Below are positions 8,798-17,552 of a stretch of 64,000 nt of DNA, piece after piece. The stretch covers positions 304,208 through 368,207 of the forward strand of contig NZ_LJGT01000041.1 of the NCBI RefSeq assembly GCF_001751365.1, written 5' to 3'. A model generated the notes under the pieces. The model saw only the letters and a list, made by a program, of their open reading frames with translations, searched no databases and was not told the origin of the DNA. How positions within the stretch are numbered: position 1 is the stretch's first letter; every line of letters starts with the position of its first letter. A program made the translations under genes and the position numbers. Source of the stretch: Streptomyces abyssalis (GTDB taxonomy: Bacteria > Actinomycetota > Actinomycetes > Streptomycetales > Streptomycetaceae).

Positions 8798-9682
8798 ATG
8801 GCTATCTTCCTCAACAAGGAGAGCAAGGTCATCGTCCAGGGGATGACCGGCTCCGAGGGCCAGAAGCACACCAAGCGGATGCTTGCTTCCGGCACCAACA
8901 TCGTCGGCGGCGTCAACCCGCGCAAGGCGGGAACGACCGTCGACTTCGACGGATCGCAGGTGCCGGTCTTCGGCAGCGTCAAGGAGGCCATGGAGGCCAC
9001 CGGCGCTGACGCGACCGTCATCTTCGTCCCGCCGAAGTTCGCGAAGGACGCCGTCGTCGAGGCTGTCGACGCGGGCATCGGCCTCGCCGTCGTCATCACC
9101 GAGGGCATCGCGGTGCACGACACGGCCTACTTCTGGGACTACGCCTCCCAGAAGGGCAACAAGACCCGCATCGTCGGCCCCAACTGCCCCGGCCTGATCA
9201 CGCCCGGCCAGTCCAACGCGGGCATCATCCCGGCCGACATCACCAAGCCGGGCCGCATCGGCCTGGTCTCGAAGTCCGGCACGCTGACGTACCAGATGAT
9301 GTACGAGCTGCGCGACATCGGCTTCTCGACCTGCGTCGGCATCGGCGGCGACCCGGTCGTCGGCACGACGCACATCGACGCCCTCAAGGCGTTCGAGGCG
9401 GACCCGGACACCGATCTGATCGTGATGATCGGCGAGATCGGCGGCGACGCCGAGGAGCGTGCCGCGGACTTCATCAAGGAGAACGTCTCCAAGCCGGTCG
9501 TCGGCTACGTCGCCGGCTTCACCGCCCCCGAGGGCAAGACCATGGGTCACGCGGGTGCGATCGTCTCCGGTTCGTCGGGCACCGCCCAGGCGAAGAAGGA
9601 GGCGCTGGAGGCGGCGGGAGTGCAGGTCGGCAAGACACCGTCGGAGACGGCGCGGCTGGCACGCGGGCTGCTGACCGGCTAG
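8798..9682 (+). CDS. sucD: Succinyl-CoA ligase alpha subunit
   Basis: 294 residues, full length. The CoA-binding Rossmann domain starts at IVQGMTGSEGQKHTKRML. His251 in MGHAGAIVSGSSGTAQ is the phosphohistidine that carries the phosphoryl group between the subunits. VGPNCPGLITP and GGDPVVGTTHID are conserved alpha-subunit motifs. ATG 8798 follows a GCGAGGA SD. It is co-transcribed with sucC. Confidence 0.97.
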   Translation: MAIFLNKESKVIVQGMTGSEGQKHTKRMLASGTNIVGGVNPRKAGTTVDFDGSQVPVFGSVKEAMEATGADATVIFVPPKFAKDAVVEAVDAGIGLAVVITEGIAVHDTAYFWDYASQKGNKTRIVGPNCPGLITPGQSNAGIIPADITKPGRIGLVSKSGTLTYQMMYELRDIGFSTCVGIGGDPVVGTTHIDALKAFEADPDTDLIVMIGEIGGDAEERAADFIKENVSKPVVGYVAGFTAPEGKTMGHAGAIVSGSSGTAQAKKEALEAAGVQVGKTPSETARLARGLLTG

Positions 9683-9786
9683 CGGCCCGTCCGCGGCCCC
9701 GACCGACGCGGTGCGCCGGAATTCGCGCCCGCGTCCGTGACGGCACTCGCACCCGCGTCCGTACGCGCGCACAACTCCGCGAGCTC

Positions 9787-10692
9787 TCACGCTCGTACGA
9801 CGAACGGGCCCGTTCCCTGGGCATGCCGCCGGGGAGCGGGCCCGTCGTTCTCCCCGTCCGGCCGCGCGGGAAGCGCTCCGTCGTGAACCATCGGCCGCAG
9901 ACGCCCCGGCTGCCGTTCCGGGGCGAGCGTCGAGTACGGCTGCTTGGGCACCGGCAGCGAAGGCACGTTCCGCTGCCCGTCGGGGACGACGAGCGCGACG
10001 GCCGCCGCGGCCAGGGCGGCGGCGGCAACGGGCCCGGCGAGAGCCGCGCACCAGGTCCGGGCCTCACTGCTCCGCCGTACGCGCCTTCCCGGGGGCAGCG
10101 GAGCAGGCTGCGGCGCCGCCAACTGCCGTACGAGCAGCGCCGTCACGTGCGGCAGCTCCTCCGCCGGTACGTCACGCAGCTCGGGCGCCAGTTCGGCCAG
10201 CGCCGCACGCGCGTGGCGCAGCCGCCCCGAGACCGCGGCGGTGCCGGCCTCCACTTCCGCGGCCGTGTCGCCGAGGCTCAGGCCCAGGCCGTCGTGCAGC
10301 AGCAGCGCCGCACGGTAGGGGCGCGGGAGGCACAGCAGCGCGTCCAGCAGCGCACGGTCGCCGGGCGGCACATGACGCATCGCCCGTACGCGGCGCGGGA
10401 GATGCACGAGTCGGAAGTGGCGCCAGGGAGCGAGCGCGTGGCGATGTGCGGCCGCCCGCACCCACCCCGCCGGATCGGGGTCGACGGCGACCTGCGGCCA
10501 GCGGCGCCAGGCGAGACGGAAGGCGTGCGCGACGGAACGCCGGGCCGGCCCGCGGCCACCACAGAGCAGGAACGTCTGGCGTACGAGGGCGGCGGCATGA
10601 CGCTCGTGCAGCCGGTCGAACGCGACGGCCGCCTCCGCACCGACGGCCGCCTCCGCACCGCCGGCGGCGGGTTGTGTCCGCTGCCCGCTCAT
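9787..10692 (-). CDS. Sigma-factor-like protein with a membrane anchor
   Basis: The frame extends to 10890, but ATG 10692 has GGAG six bases upstream and begins the recognisable part (301 residues). Residues about 24-165 resemble a sigma-70/ECF protein: an acidic-basic helical region 2 (AFDRLHERHAAALVRQTF...) and a region-4-like helix-turn-helix (LPRPYRAALLLHDGLGLSLGDTAAEVEAGTAAVSGRLRHARAAL). Region 2 is degenerate, so promoter melting is doubtful. A hydrophobic segment at about 215-237 follows, then a short Pro-rich tail, so the protein should be membrane-tethered with a cytoplasmic DNA-binding part. It is divergent from the PerM-like gene, with palindromes between them. Its 3' end overlaps a hairpin that could terminate both it and sucD. 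Confidence 0.6.
   Translation of the reverse strand: MSGQRTQPAAGGAEAAVGAEAAVAFDRLHERHAAALVRQTFLLCGGRGPARRSVAHAFRLAWRRWPQVAVDPDPAGWVRAAAHRHALAPWRHFRLVHLPRRVRAMRHVPPGDRALLDALLCLPRPYRAALLLHDGLGLSLGDTAAEVEAGTAAVSGRLRHARAALAELAPELRDVPAEELPHVTALLVRQLAAPQPAPLPPGRRVRRSSEARTWCAALAGPVAAAALAAAAVALVVPDGQRNVPSLPVPKQPYSTLAPERQPGRLRPMVHDGALPARPDGENDGPAPRRHAQGTGPFVVRA
9797..9847. terminator. Imperfect bidirectional hairpin between sucD and the sigma-like gene
   Basis: ACGA-ACGGGCCCG-TTCCC on the left pairs with GGGGAG-CGGGCCCG-TCGT on the right. It overlaps the last 17 codons of the minus-strand gene and lies about 115 bases after sucD. Confidence 0.5.
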
Positions 10693-10737
10693 GGCGTTCT
10701 CCGGCCCTCGTGCCCTGACGGTGGGCCGCTGCATTCG

Positions 10738-10752
10738 CTTTGTCTGACAAAG
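10738..10752. promoter_or_regulatory. 15-bp perfect palindrome, candidate operator
   Basis: CTTTGTC-T-GACAAAG lies 46 bases upstream of the sigma-like gene start, in the divergent gap with the PerM-like gene. Further TTGTC/GACAA half-sites occur at about 10790 and 10814. Confidence 0.45.
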
Positions 10753-10793
10753 TGCATGCGGACATATTGGGCGACACATCGACAACAAGCTTG

Positions 10794-10805
10794 TTACCAG
10801 GACAG
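10794..10805. promoter_or_regulatory. 12-bp perfect palindrome, candidate operator
   Basis: AACAAGCTTGTT is 28 bases before the PerM-like start. Together with the palindrome at 10738 it makes this short divergent region unusually rich in symmetry. Confidence 0.35.
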
Positions 10806-10832
10806 AACGTGTGTTGTTGACAGCATGTCGAT

Positions 10833-12362
10833 GTGAGCCAAGTGACGCATCGCAGCCCGACGTTGTCCTCGTACGGCCCGGACGTCTCACGGCCGCTCCC
10901 GTCGAGGGCCGCCTGGTTCCTCGAAGGAGTGCTCGCTGCGGGGCTCGGGCTCGGCGCCTTCACCGTCCTCGTCCTGCTCCTGTGGATCATCTCGCCCTAC
11001 CCGGACAGCGGGGCCGGAGGCGCCCTGCACATCGCCGCCGATCTGTGGCTGCTCGGGCACGGCAGCGGTCTCGTACGCACCGAGACGCTCTCCGGCGTCC
11101 CCGCGCCGGTCGCGCTGACGCCGCTGCTGCTGGTGATCGCCCCCCTGTGGCTGCTGTACCGCGCGTTCGTGCAGGCGCTGTCCGCGGACGGCGAAGGCGG
11201 CGGCGGAGCACACGAGGGGGACGAGTCCGGGCCGGGGAAGGCGACCGGCGAGGAGACCGGAGAGCAGCCGGGGGTGCTGACTCCGCTCGGCTGCGTGGCG
11301 GGCGGCTACCTGCTGACCGCCGCCGTAACGGTGCTGTTCGCCTCCGCCGGGCCCGTACGCGCCGACGTGCTCAGCGCGTTGGTGCGGATGCCGCTCTTCG
11401 TCCTGTGCGTCGCGGTGGCGGCGATGTGGCCCGCCTGGGGACGTACGCAGCAGGAGGCGCCCAACGAGCTTGATCCGTCCGCCTGTTCACCGAACGCCGC
11501 CGACACGGCGCAGACCGGCGATCACGCGGGACGGCGGATGCGCTTCCCCGCACCCGGGCTGCGTGAGGCGGGCGTCCTCATCCGGCGGCTGTGTCCGCTG
11601 CGCACCGCCCTGACGGCCGTGGCGGTGCTGTGCGGCGGCGGCCTGCTCGTGACGCTCGGGGCGCTGCTGTGGCACCTGGACGGTGTGCAGGCCGCGTTCC
11701 CCCGGCTCGCGGGCGGTTCCTGGACGGGCCAGTTCGCCGTGCTGCTTCTCGTCGTCGCCCTGCTGCCGAACGCGGCGGTGTGGGCGGCGGCCTACGGACT
11801 CGGGCCCGGCTTCGCACTCGGCGCGGGCCCGGTGATCGGCCCGATGACGGAGGGCGCCGGCAGTACGCGGCTGCCTCCGTTTCCGCTGCTGGAGGCGCTG
11901 CCCTCGGGGGCCGGCGGATTCGGGCTGCTCGCCTGTGCGGTGGCGGGGATGGTTCCGCTGGCCGCCGGAGTGACCGTCGGCCGGTACGTGGGGCGTGCCG
12001 CCGTGCCTCTGCCCGGCCGGGCAGAGGGTGCGTTCGGGCGGCAGGCGACGGTGTGCGTCGTCGCGCTCGTGGCGTTCGAGTGCGGAGCGGTCGTCTCGGT
12101 GCTCGCGGCGTTCTCCGGCGGCGCGCTCGGCACCGGGGCCATGGCGTCCCTCGGGCCGAGCTGGTGGCTCACCGGTGTGGCGGCGTTCGCGTGGGCGCTG
12201 CTGGCCGGGACACCCGTCGCCCTCGCGGTCCGCTCGTGGCGGCTCCGGGAGCGCGGGCCCGACGACGACTGGCACGAGACGGCGGCGCGTCAGGCCCGCT
12301 GGACGGCGCTGAAGACCGCGTCCGGCGGTCTGATGCCGGACTTCGAACCGCGCCGGGACTGA
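10833..12362 (+). CDS. DUF6350 / PerM-like multi-pass membrane protein
   Basis: 509 residues with about ten hydrophobic segments separated by short charged loops, an Ala/Gly/Leu-rich integral membrane protein. I recognise the DUF6350 family of Streptomyces by its N-terminus (AAWFLEGVLAAGLGLGAFTVLVLLLWIISPYPD) and position: sucCD upstream and purN-purH downstream, as for M. tuberculosis perM (Rv0955), a protein linked to cell division under stress. The start is uncertain: GTG 10833 is the longest, no good SD is visible, and GTG 10842 is possible. An acidic Glu/Gly loop (about residues 112-145) and a second hydrophilic loop (about 205-240) are probably cytoplasmic or periplasmic linkers. Function is inferred from synteny and family only. 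Confidence 0.75.
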   Translation: MSQVTHRSPTLSSYGPDVSRPLPSRAAWFLEGVLAAGLGLGAFTVLVLLLWIISPYPDSGAGGALHIAADLWLLGHGSGLVRTETLSGVPAPVALTPLLLVIAPLWLLYRAFVQALSADGEGGGGAHEGDESGPGKATGEETGEQPGVLTPLGCVAGGYLLTAAVTVLFASAGPVRADVLSALVRMPLFVLCVAVAAMWPAWGRTQQEAPNELDPSACSPNAADTAQTGDHAGRRMRFPAPGLREAGVLIRRLCPLRTALTAVAVLCGGGLLVTLGALLWHLDGVQAAFPRLAGGSWTGQFAVLLLVVALLPNAAVWAAAYGLGPGFALGAGPVIGPMTEGAGSTRLPPFPLLEALPSGAGGFGLLACAVAGMVPLAAGVTVGRYVGRAAVPLPGRAEGAFGRQATVCVVALVAFECGAVVSVLAAFSGGALGTGAMASLGPSWWLTGVAAFAWALLAGTPVALAVRSWRLRERGPDDDWHETAARQARWTALKTASGGLMPDFEPRRD

Positions 12363-12467
12363 TCCGCGGGCGGCGGGACCGGGCGACCCGCCGGGCCGGT
12401 CCGTACCGGCACACGGCCGAGGGCACGCCGAGGGCCCGCCGCGATGAGTTCTCCCGGCCGGCCGGGG

Positions 12468-13427
12468 TCAGCGCACCTGCATATCGCCGGCCGCCGAGGA
12501 GCGGTTCTCCAGCAGTGGCCGCAGCTCGCTCGGCAGCAGGTCCTTGCAGTCCTCGCGGGAGGACTGCGTCAGCGCGTCCTCCGTGCATGTGAAGTACTCG
12601 CTGTAGACCTGCTGGAACGTGAACGTCGCGGCGACGACGGCGAGCGCGAGCGAGGCCGTGATCAGGCCGCTGACCGCCGCCGTCGTACGGGACTTGGCCG
12701 CCTGCGCGGGGCTGACCGCGACGGGGACCTGCGACACCGGCTTCTGCGTCTGCCCCGCGGCCGTACGGTCGGTGCCCGCGACGTCCTCCGCGGTCGCCGC
12801 CGCTCCGGAGTTGCCGCGCTTGCCCGAATTCCCGGACGTGGATGAGGACTTGCCGGCACGAAGCGCGCTGATGCCCCAGTAGACGGACAGGGCGCCGAGG
12901 AGCAGCGCGACCTCGGGAAGGCTGAAGAGGGAGAAGAACAGCGCCCAGACCCCGGTGTGGAGGGAGTAGCGCGCGTGCCGCTGTGACGGGTCGGTCGGGT
13001 CCCAGCGCATGCCCCGGGCGAGACCCCCGCCGGGGCCGCCTGCTCCGTTGCCGCCGTCCGGGCCTCCGCTCCCGCCGTTGCCGCCGAAGCCTCCGCTCTG
13101 CCGGCCGGGCTGCTTGCTGCTCCACTGGCTGCCCCACGCCGAGCGGTCACGGCCCCGGTCGGAGCCGGAACCGGAATCCGAACCGTCCCCGGTGCCGCCG
13201 TTGCCGTTGCCGTTGCCGGAGCCGTCGGGGCCGTTCGTGCCGCCGGGGCTGCCGTGCCCCTGCCCCGGGCCCTGACCCTGGTCCGTCCCCGGCCCGCCCT
13301 GGCCGCCCGCTCCATGGCGCGGCTGCCAAGGCTGGTCCGGCCGCCCCTCGGGTGGTGCCGCGAAGGGGTTGTCCTCGCGCGGGGCGTCGTCGGATGGGGC
13401 CGCACGGCGGCGGCGTCGGTCGGTCAT
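12468..13427 (-). CDS. Membrane protein with long Gly/Ser/Asp-rich N-terminus
   Basis: 319 residues from ATG 13427, with GGGGAAG about 11 bases upstream (MTDRRRRRAAPSDD...). The first about 145 residues are disordered and Gly/Asn/Asp/Ser-rich. Two hydrophobic segments follow: about 160-190 (VWALFFSLFSLPEVALLLGA) and about 245-270 (AAVSGLITASLALAVVAATF). The C-terminal about 45 residues contain two Cys (FTCTEDAL, EDCKDLL) and probably lie outside. A similarly placed membrane-protein gene (Rv0954) occurs in mycobacteria beside perM. It is convergent with the PerM-like gene and divergent from purN. Function is unknown. Confidence 0.7.
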   Translation of the reverse strand: MTDRRRRRAAPSDDAPREDNPFAAPPEGRPDQPWQPRHGAGGQGGPGTDQGQGPGQGHGSPGGTNGPDGSGNGNGNGGTGDGSDSGSGSDRGRDRSAWGSQWSSKQPGRQSGGFGGNGGSGGPDGGNGAGGPGGGLARGMRWDPTDPSQRHARYSLHTGVWALFFSLFSLPEVALLLGALSVYWGISALRAGKSSSTSGNSGKRGNSGAAATAEDVAGTDRTAAGQTQKPVSQVPVAVSPAQAAKSRTTAAVSGLITASLALAVVAATFTFQQVYSEYFTCTEDALTQSSREDCKDLLPSELRPLLENRSSAAGDMQVR

Positions 13428-13724
13428 GTGGAGTGTGTCTTCCCCTAGCCCTGTCGTCCTGCTGAGTCGTGTTGTCGCGGGTGCTCCCGGCCCTTCCGGC
13501 GCCGGGAGGCGCCCGTGCCGTGACGGGCGTACGTGAGGGCCCGTACCTCCTGACGCTACCTGGCGCAGCCGCCCCCGTCCCGAGTGGGCCGGGTGAGGGG
13601 CCGGTATCGTTGCCGACGGTCGGACGCTTCGTAGAGTTCCCCGGAATCCGCCGGTCCATGAGTTCGTACGACCACACAATCCGCTGCTTCCCTTGTCCGG
13701 CACCGGCCGTGCCGGGGGAATCCC

Positions 13725-14456
13725 GTGAGAGAGAGCTTCGCCGTGGCTGCGCACCAGAGCCCGAGCCGCACCGGTTCCGGTTCCGTTTCCGGCACCGGCC
13801 CGGGCTTCAGCCCCCGCTCCCGTACGGACCCGGCCCGTCTCGTGGTCCTCGTCTCCGGCTCCGGTACGAATCTGCAGGCCCTGCTCGACGCGGTCGAGGC
13901 CGAGGGGCCCGAGGCGTACGGTGCGAGGATCGTGGCCGTCGGCGCCGACCGCCGCGGGACCGAAGGGCTGGCACGTGCCGAGCGCGCGGGGCTTCCCACG
14001 TTCGTCTGCCGGCTCCGGGACCACGCCACGCGGGACGCGTGGGACGAGGCGCTGACGGCGGCGACCGCGGCGTACGAACCGGACCTCGTCGTCTCCGCGG
14101 GCTTCATGAAGATCGTGGGCAAGGAGTTCCTCGCCCGCTTCGGAGGCCGGGTGGTCAACACCCACCCCGCGCTCCTTCCCAGTTTTCCCGGCACCGACGG
14201 GGTGCGCGACGCCCTGGCCTACGGGGCCAAGGTGACCGGGTGCACCGTCCACTTCGTCGACGACGGTGTCGACACGGGGCCGATCATCGCGCAGGGCGTG
14301 GTGGAGGTCCTGGACGAGGACGACGCCGACGGCGGCGCCGCTCTGCACGAGCGGATCAAGGAAGTCGAGCGACGGCTGCTCGTCGACGTCGTGGGACGTC
14401 TCTCCCGCGACGGCTATCGCATCGAGGGACGAAAGGTACGGCTGCAGGATGGGTGA
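13725..14456 (+). CDS. purN: Phosphoribosylglycinamide formyltransferase
   Basis: Transfers the formyl group of 10-formyl-THF to GAR, third step of purine synthesis. 243 residues; the domain starts near residue 37 (LVVLVSGSGTNLQALLDAV, the phosphate-binding loop). The catalytic Asn-His pair is in NTHPALLPSFPG, and the general-acid region is FVDDGVDTGPIIAQ. GTG 13725 has GGGGGAA upstream; GTG 13743 is also possible. The about 35-residue Ser/Gly/Thr-rich N-terminal extension (SPSRTGSGSVSGTGPG) is longer than in E. coli. purH starts 8 bases after the stop, so the two are co-translated. Confidence 0.95.
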   Translation: MRESFAVAAHQSPSRTGSGSVSGTGPGFSPRSRTDPARLVVLVSGSGTNLQALLDAVEAEGPEAYGARIVAVGADRRGTEGLARAERAGLPTFVCRLRDHATRDAWDEALTAATAAYEPDLVVSAGFMKIVGKEFLARFGGRVVNTHPALLPSFPGTDGVRDALAYGAKVTGCTVHFVDDGVDTGPIIAQGVVEVLDEDDADGGAALHERIKEVERRLLVDVVGRLSRDGYRIEGRKVRLQDG

Positions 14457-14463
14457 GGGTGGC

Positions 14464-16158
14464 ATGAGCCAGGGCCAGAGCCGGAGCCAGGACGAGGACC
14501 GGAGCCAGGACCGGAGCCGGATGGGGGACCCGGAGACGAAGCTGCCGGTCCGCAGGGCGCTGGTCAGCGTCTACGACAAGACGGGTCTGGACGCGCTGGC
14601 GCAGGGTCTGCACGCCGCGGGCGTCCAGATCGTCTCGACGGGGTCGACGGCCAAGCGCATCGCCGCGGCGGGGGTCCCGGTCACGGCGGTGGAGGAGCTG
14701 ACCGGCTTCCCGGAGTGTCTCGACGGCCGCGTCAAGACCCTCCACCCCCGAGTGCACGCGGGCATCCTCGCCGACCGGCGGCTCGCCTCGCACCGTGAGC
14801 AGCTCGACGAGCTGGGCATCGAGCCTTTCGACCTCGTCGTCGTCAACCTCTATCCGTTCCGGGAGACCGTCGACTCGGGCGCTACTGCGGACGAGTGCGT
14901 CGAACAGATCGACATCGGTGGCCCGTCCATGGTGCGCGCCGCCGCCAAGAACCACCCCTCGGTCGCGGTGGTCGTCAACCCGGAGCGCTACGGCGAGGTG
15001 CTCAGCGCCGTCGGCGGGACGACCGCCGGGGCCGGAGGCCCCGCGGGATTCACGCTCGCCGAGCGCAAGCGCCTCGCGGGCGAGGCGTTCCAGCACACGG
15101 CGGCCTACGACGTGGCCGTGGCCGCCTGGTTCGCCGCCGGCTACGCACCCGAGGAAACCGGTTCCGCTGCCGGTGCCGGTGCCGGTGCCGATTCCAGGCC
15201 CGTGAGCCCGCTCCCCGCCTTCGCAGGCGCCGCGCTCACCCGCGGCAACGTGCTGCGCTACGGCGAGAACCCGCATCAGCCCGCGGCCCTCTACACCGAC
15301 GGCAGCGGCACCGGCCTTCCCGGCGCGGAGCAGCTGCACGGCAAGGAGATGTCGTACAACAACTACGTCGACACCGAAGCCGCCCGCCGCGCCGCCCACG
15401 AGCACGGAAGCCGTCCCTGCGTCGCGATCATCAAACACGCCAACCCCTGCGGCATCGCCGTCGGTCAGGACGTCGCCGAGGCACACCGCAAGGCGCACGC
15501 GTGCGACTCGCTCTCCGCGTTCGGCGGGGTCATCGCGGTCAACCGCCCGGTGTCCCTGGCCATGGCCGAGCAGGTCGCGGAGATCTTCACCGAGGTCGTC
15601 GTGGCGCCCGGCTACGAGGAGGGCGCCGTCGAGGTGCTCTCACGCAAGAAGAACATCCGGGTGCTGCGCTGCGCCGAAGAGCCCTCCGCGGACCTGGAGT
15701 TCAGGCCCATCGAGGGCGGTGCGCTGCTGCAGGTCAAGGACCGTCTCCAGGCGGCGGGCGACGATCCCGCCAACTGGACGCTGGCGACCGGCGAGGCCCT
15801 CTCCGCGTCCGGACTGGACGAACTGGCCTTCGCCTGGCGCGCCTGCCGCGCCGTGAAGTCCAACGCCGTCCTGCTCGCCAAGGACGGCGCGACCGTCGGT
15901 GTCGGAATGGGCCAGGTCAACCGCGTCGATGCGGCGAAGCTCGCGGTGCAGCGCGCGGGCGAGGAGCGTGCCAGGGGTGCCTACGCCGCCTCCGACGCCT
16001 TCTTCCCGTTCCCGGACGGGCTGGAGGTGCTGGCACGCGCCGGCATCAAGGCCGTGGCGCAGCCCGGCGGTTCGGTGCGCGACGAGGCCGTGACGGAGGC
16101 GGCGAAGGCGGCGGGCGTCACGATGTACCTGACCGGCACGCGGCACTTCTTCCACTGA
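14464..16158 (+). CDS. purH: Bifunctional AICAR transformylase / IMP cyclohydrolase
   Basis: Last two steps to IMP. The frame continues 5' into purN; ATG 14464 follows a GAGGGTGG SD and gives 564 residues, while ATG 14521 would give about 545, closer to the usual about 525. The IMP cyclohydrolase (MGS-like) domain begins VRRALVSVYDKTGLDALAQGL. The transformylase domain contains the catalytic Lys-His in IIKHANPCG and the RYGENPHQPAALY motif. Two unusual low-complexity pieces are encoded by hexanucleotide repeats: a Ser/Gln/Asp/Arg N-terminus (SQGQSRSQDEDRSQDRSR) and an AGAGAGAD linker at about residue 235. It forms an operon with purN. Confidence 0.95.
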   Translation: MSQGQSRSQDEDRSQDRSRMGDPETKLPVRRALVSVYDKTGLDALAQGLHAAGVQIVSTGSTAKRIAAAGVPVTAVEELTGFPECLDGRVKTLHPRVHAGILADRRLASHREQLDELGIEPFDLVVVNLYPFRETVDSGATADECVEQIDIGGPSMVRAAAKNHPSVAVVVNPERYGEVLSAVGGTTAGAGGPAGFTLAERKRLAGEAFQHTAAYDVAVAAWFAAGYAPEETGSAAGAGAGADSRPVSPLPAFAGAALTRGNVLRYGENPHQPAALYTDGSGTGLPGAEQLHGKEMSYNNYVDTEAARRAAHEHGSRPCVAIIKHANPCGIAVGQDVAEAHRKAHACDSLSAFGGVIAVNRPVSLAMAEQVAEIFTEVVVAPGYEEGAVEVLSRKKNIRVLRCAEEPSADLEFRPIEGGALLQVKDRLQAAGDDPANWTLATGEALSASGLDELAFAWRACRAVKSNAVLLAKDGATVGVGMGQVNRVDAAKLAVQRAGEERARGAYAASDAFFPFPDGLEVLARAGIKAVAQPGGSVRDEAVTEAAKAAGVTMYLTGTRHFFH

Positions 16159-16236
16159 TTCCGCTGAATCCCCTGACGGCCTCCGCGTCCACAGGTCGCC
16201 CTGCCCGGCCTGATCGCGTCCGCGTGACTGTGCGCA

Positions 16237-16258
16237 GCCGCCGGTCACCACCGGCGGC
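16237..16258. terminator. Bidirectional hairpin between purH and membrane-protein gene
   Basis: GCCGCCGGT and ACCGGCGGC with a CACC tetraloop, perfect over 9 bp, in the gap between two convergent genes. Confidence 0.65.
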
Positions 16259-16284
16259 ATGCCCACTCCTGCCGCGGCCGGGGT

Positions 16285-16851
16285 TCAGTACCGCGGCCTG
16301 TCGAACCAGGCGCCGGACTGCGCCAGCAGCACTATGCAGGTGACACCGAGCCCCAGCCAGATGATTCCGAACGGGAACGCGATGAGCCCGAAGAGGGTGA
16401 GGAAGGAGGACCAGACGATGCCTCCGACGCGTACTCCGCTGCCGCCCTTCGAGAACCAGATGCCCAGCATGATCCCCATGACGGCGTGCACCAGGAAGGT
16501 GCCGCAGAAGACGTAGGCGATGCCGATCCCGATCTTGGCGTCCGTGACGTCCTCGATCTCGGTCAGGCTGTTCGCGGCGATCCCGAGCATCGCGATGCCG
16601 AACACGGAGACGAGCCCCTGCAGTCCGCCTGCGATGAACATCATCACGCGGACCGCGTTGACCTTGCTCGCCATCGCACCGTTCGGCACCGGCTGCTGGT
16701 ACGTGCCGGGTGCCTGCTGCGGGAAGCCGTAGCCGGGCTGCGGAGTCTGGGGATATCCGTACGGCTGCTGATGCTGCTGCTGGGGCGGCGGCTGCTGTGC
16801 GTACGGGTTGCCGGCGTACGGGTTGTTGGGCGGTTCGGTCGGATGACTCAT
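16285..16851 (-). CDS. Pro/Gln/Tyr-rich N-terminus, four-TM membrane protein
   Basis: 188 residues from ATG 16851, with GAGGAAG upstream. Residues 1-60 are a cytoplasmic low-complexity region (NPYAGNPYAQQ, PYGYPQTPQ). Four hydrophobic segments follow (about 68-88, 105-130, 133-150, 155-178), ending in the tail WFDRPRY. The gene at 17553-18149 encodes a protein with the same plan and nearly the same tail (WFNRPRY), so the two are paralogues flanking a plus-strand membrane-protein gene. Such proteins are common in Streptomyces; function is unknown. The Tyr/Pro/Gln repeats could drive self-association. Confidence 0.75.
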   Translation of the reverse strand: MSHPTEPPNNPYAGNPYAQQPPPQQQHQQPYGYPQTPQPGYGFPQQAPGTYQQPVPNGAMASKVNAVRVMMFIAGGLQGLVSVFGIAMLGIAANSLTEIEDVTDAKIGIGIAYVFCGTFLVHAVMGIMLGIWFSKGGSGVRVGGIVWSSFLTLFGLIAFPFGIIWLGLGVTCIVLLAQSGAWFDRPRY

Positions 16852-16937
16852 CGTGGTGCTTCCTCATTTCGGTATGTGCACTGCTGTGGGGCCCGGGCCC
16901 CTGACGTCCCGCTGCCGGTACGACATACTCGTTTGTC

Positions 16938-17444
16938 ATGAAAGACGGATCGACGCCAGAGCAGGGCGGGTTCGGACCGGCGGAACCGATGCCCCCTCAG
17001 GGTGGAGGGGCAGCATATGGATATCCCGGTCCTCACGGGGGCTACGGATATCCGTCCGGCACCGGACCTGCGGAGATCTACGGTCACGACGGGGGGTACG
17101 CACAACCGCTGGTCACCATCGGGGACATCACGGTGACGGAGGACGGCATCATCACGCCCGCCGGCAAGATGCCGCTGAGCGGCGCCACTTGGACGGTCAC
17201 GGACATGAGCCGGACGGAGGAGAAGATACCGACGCACGCGATCGTGCTCGCGGTCGTCTTCCTGGTCTTCTGCTTCCTCGGGCTGCTCTTCCTGCTGATG
17301 AAGGAGCGGAACACCGCAGGCCACGTACAGGTGACCGTGAACAGTGGCGGGAAGTTCCACTCGACGATGATCCCGGTGTACGACCCGATGGCCGTGCACC
17401 ACATCATGCAGCAGGTCAACTACGCCCGCTCCGTGAGCATCTGA
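16938..17444 (+). CDS. Single-TM protein with Gly/Tyr/Pro-rich N-terminus
   Basis: 168 residues from ATG 16938, divergent from the gene ending at 16285. Residues 1-55 are Gly/Tyr/Pro-rich. A small beta-rich stretch (VTIGDITVTEDGIITPAGKMPLSGATWTV) precedes one strong membrane segment at about 103-121 (IVLAVVFLVFCFLGLLFLLM). The C-terminal part (VQVTVNSGGKFHSTMIPV) is short and polar. This layout is a common actinobacterial hypothetical family. It lies between two paralogous four-TM genes and may work with them in the membrane. Function is unknown. Confidence 0.75.
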   Translation: MKDGSTPEQGGFGPAEPMPPQGGGAAYGYPGPHGGYGYPSGTGPAEIYGHDGGYAQPLVTIGDITVTEDGIITPAGKMPLSGATWTVTDMSRTEEKIPTHAIVLAVVFLVFCFLGLLFLLMKERNTAGHVQVTVNSGGKFHSTMIPVYDPMAVHHIMQQVNYARSVSI

Positions 17445-17485
17445 ACCGCTCTCCGGACTGACTCCCTGACGGTTCCCCGAACGCG

Positions 17486-17529
17486 CGAGGGCCGTGCGCC
17501 GCGGAACGTCGCGGTGAGCACGGCCCTCG
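17486..17529. terminator. 12-bp bidirectional terminator
   Basis: CGAGGGCCGTGC (17486-17497) and its exact complement (17518-17529), with a further GCCGCG/CGCGGT stem inside, between convergent genes. Confidence 0.8.
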
Positions 17530-17552
17530 TCGCCTGTGTGGCGCCTGCGTGT

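Noticed and set aside
12363..12467. Terminator between the PerM-like gene and the minus-strand membrane protein
   Set aside because: CCGGCCGG-rich sequence is present but no clear long stem could be established.
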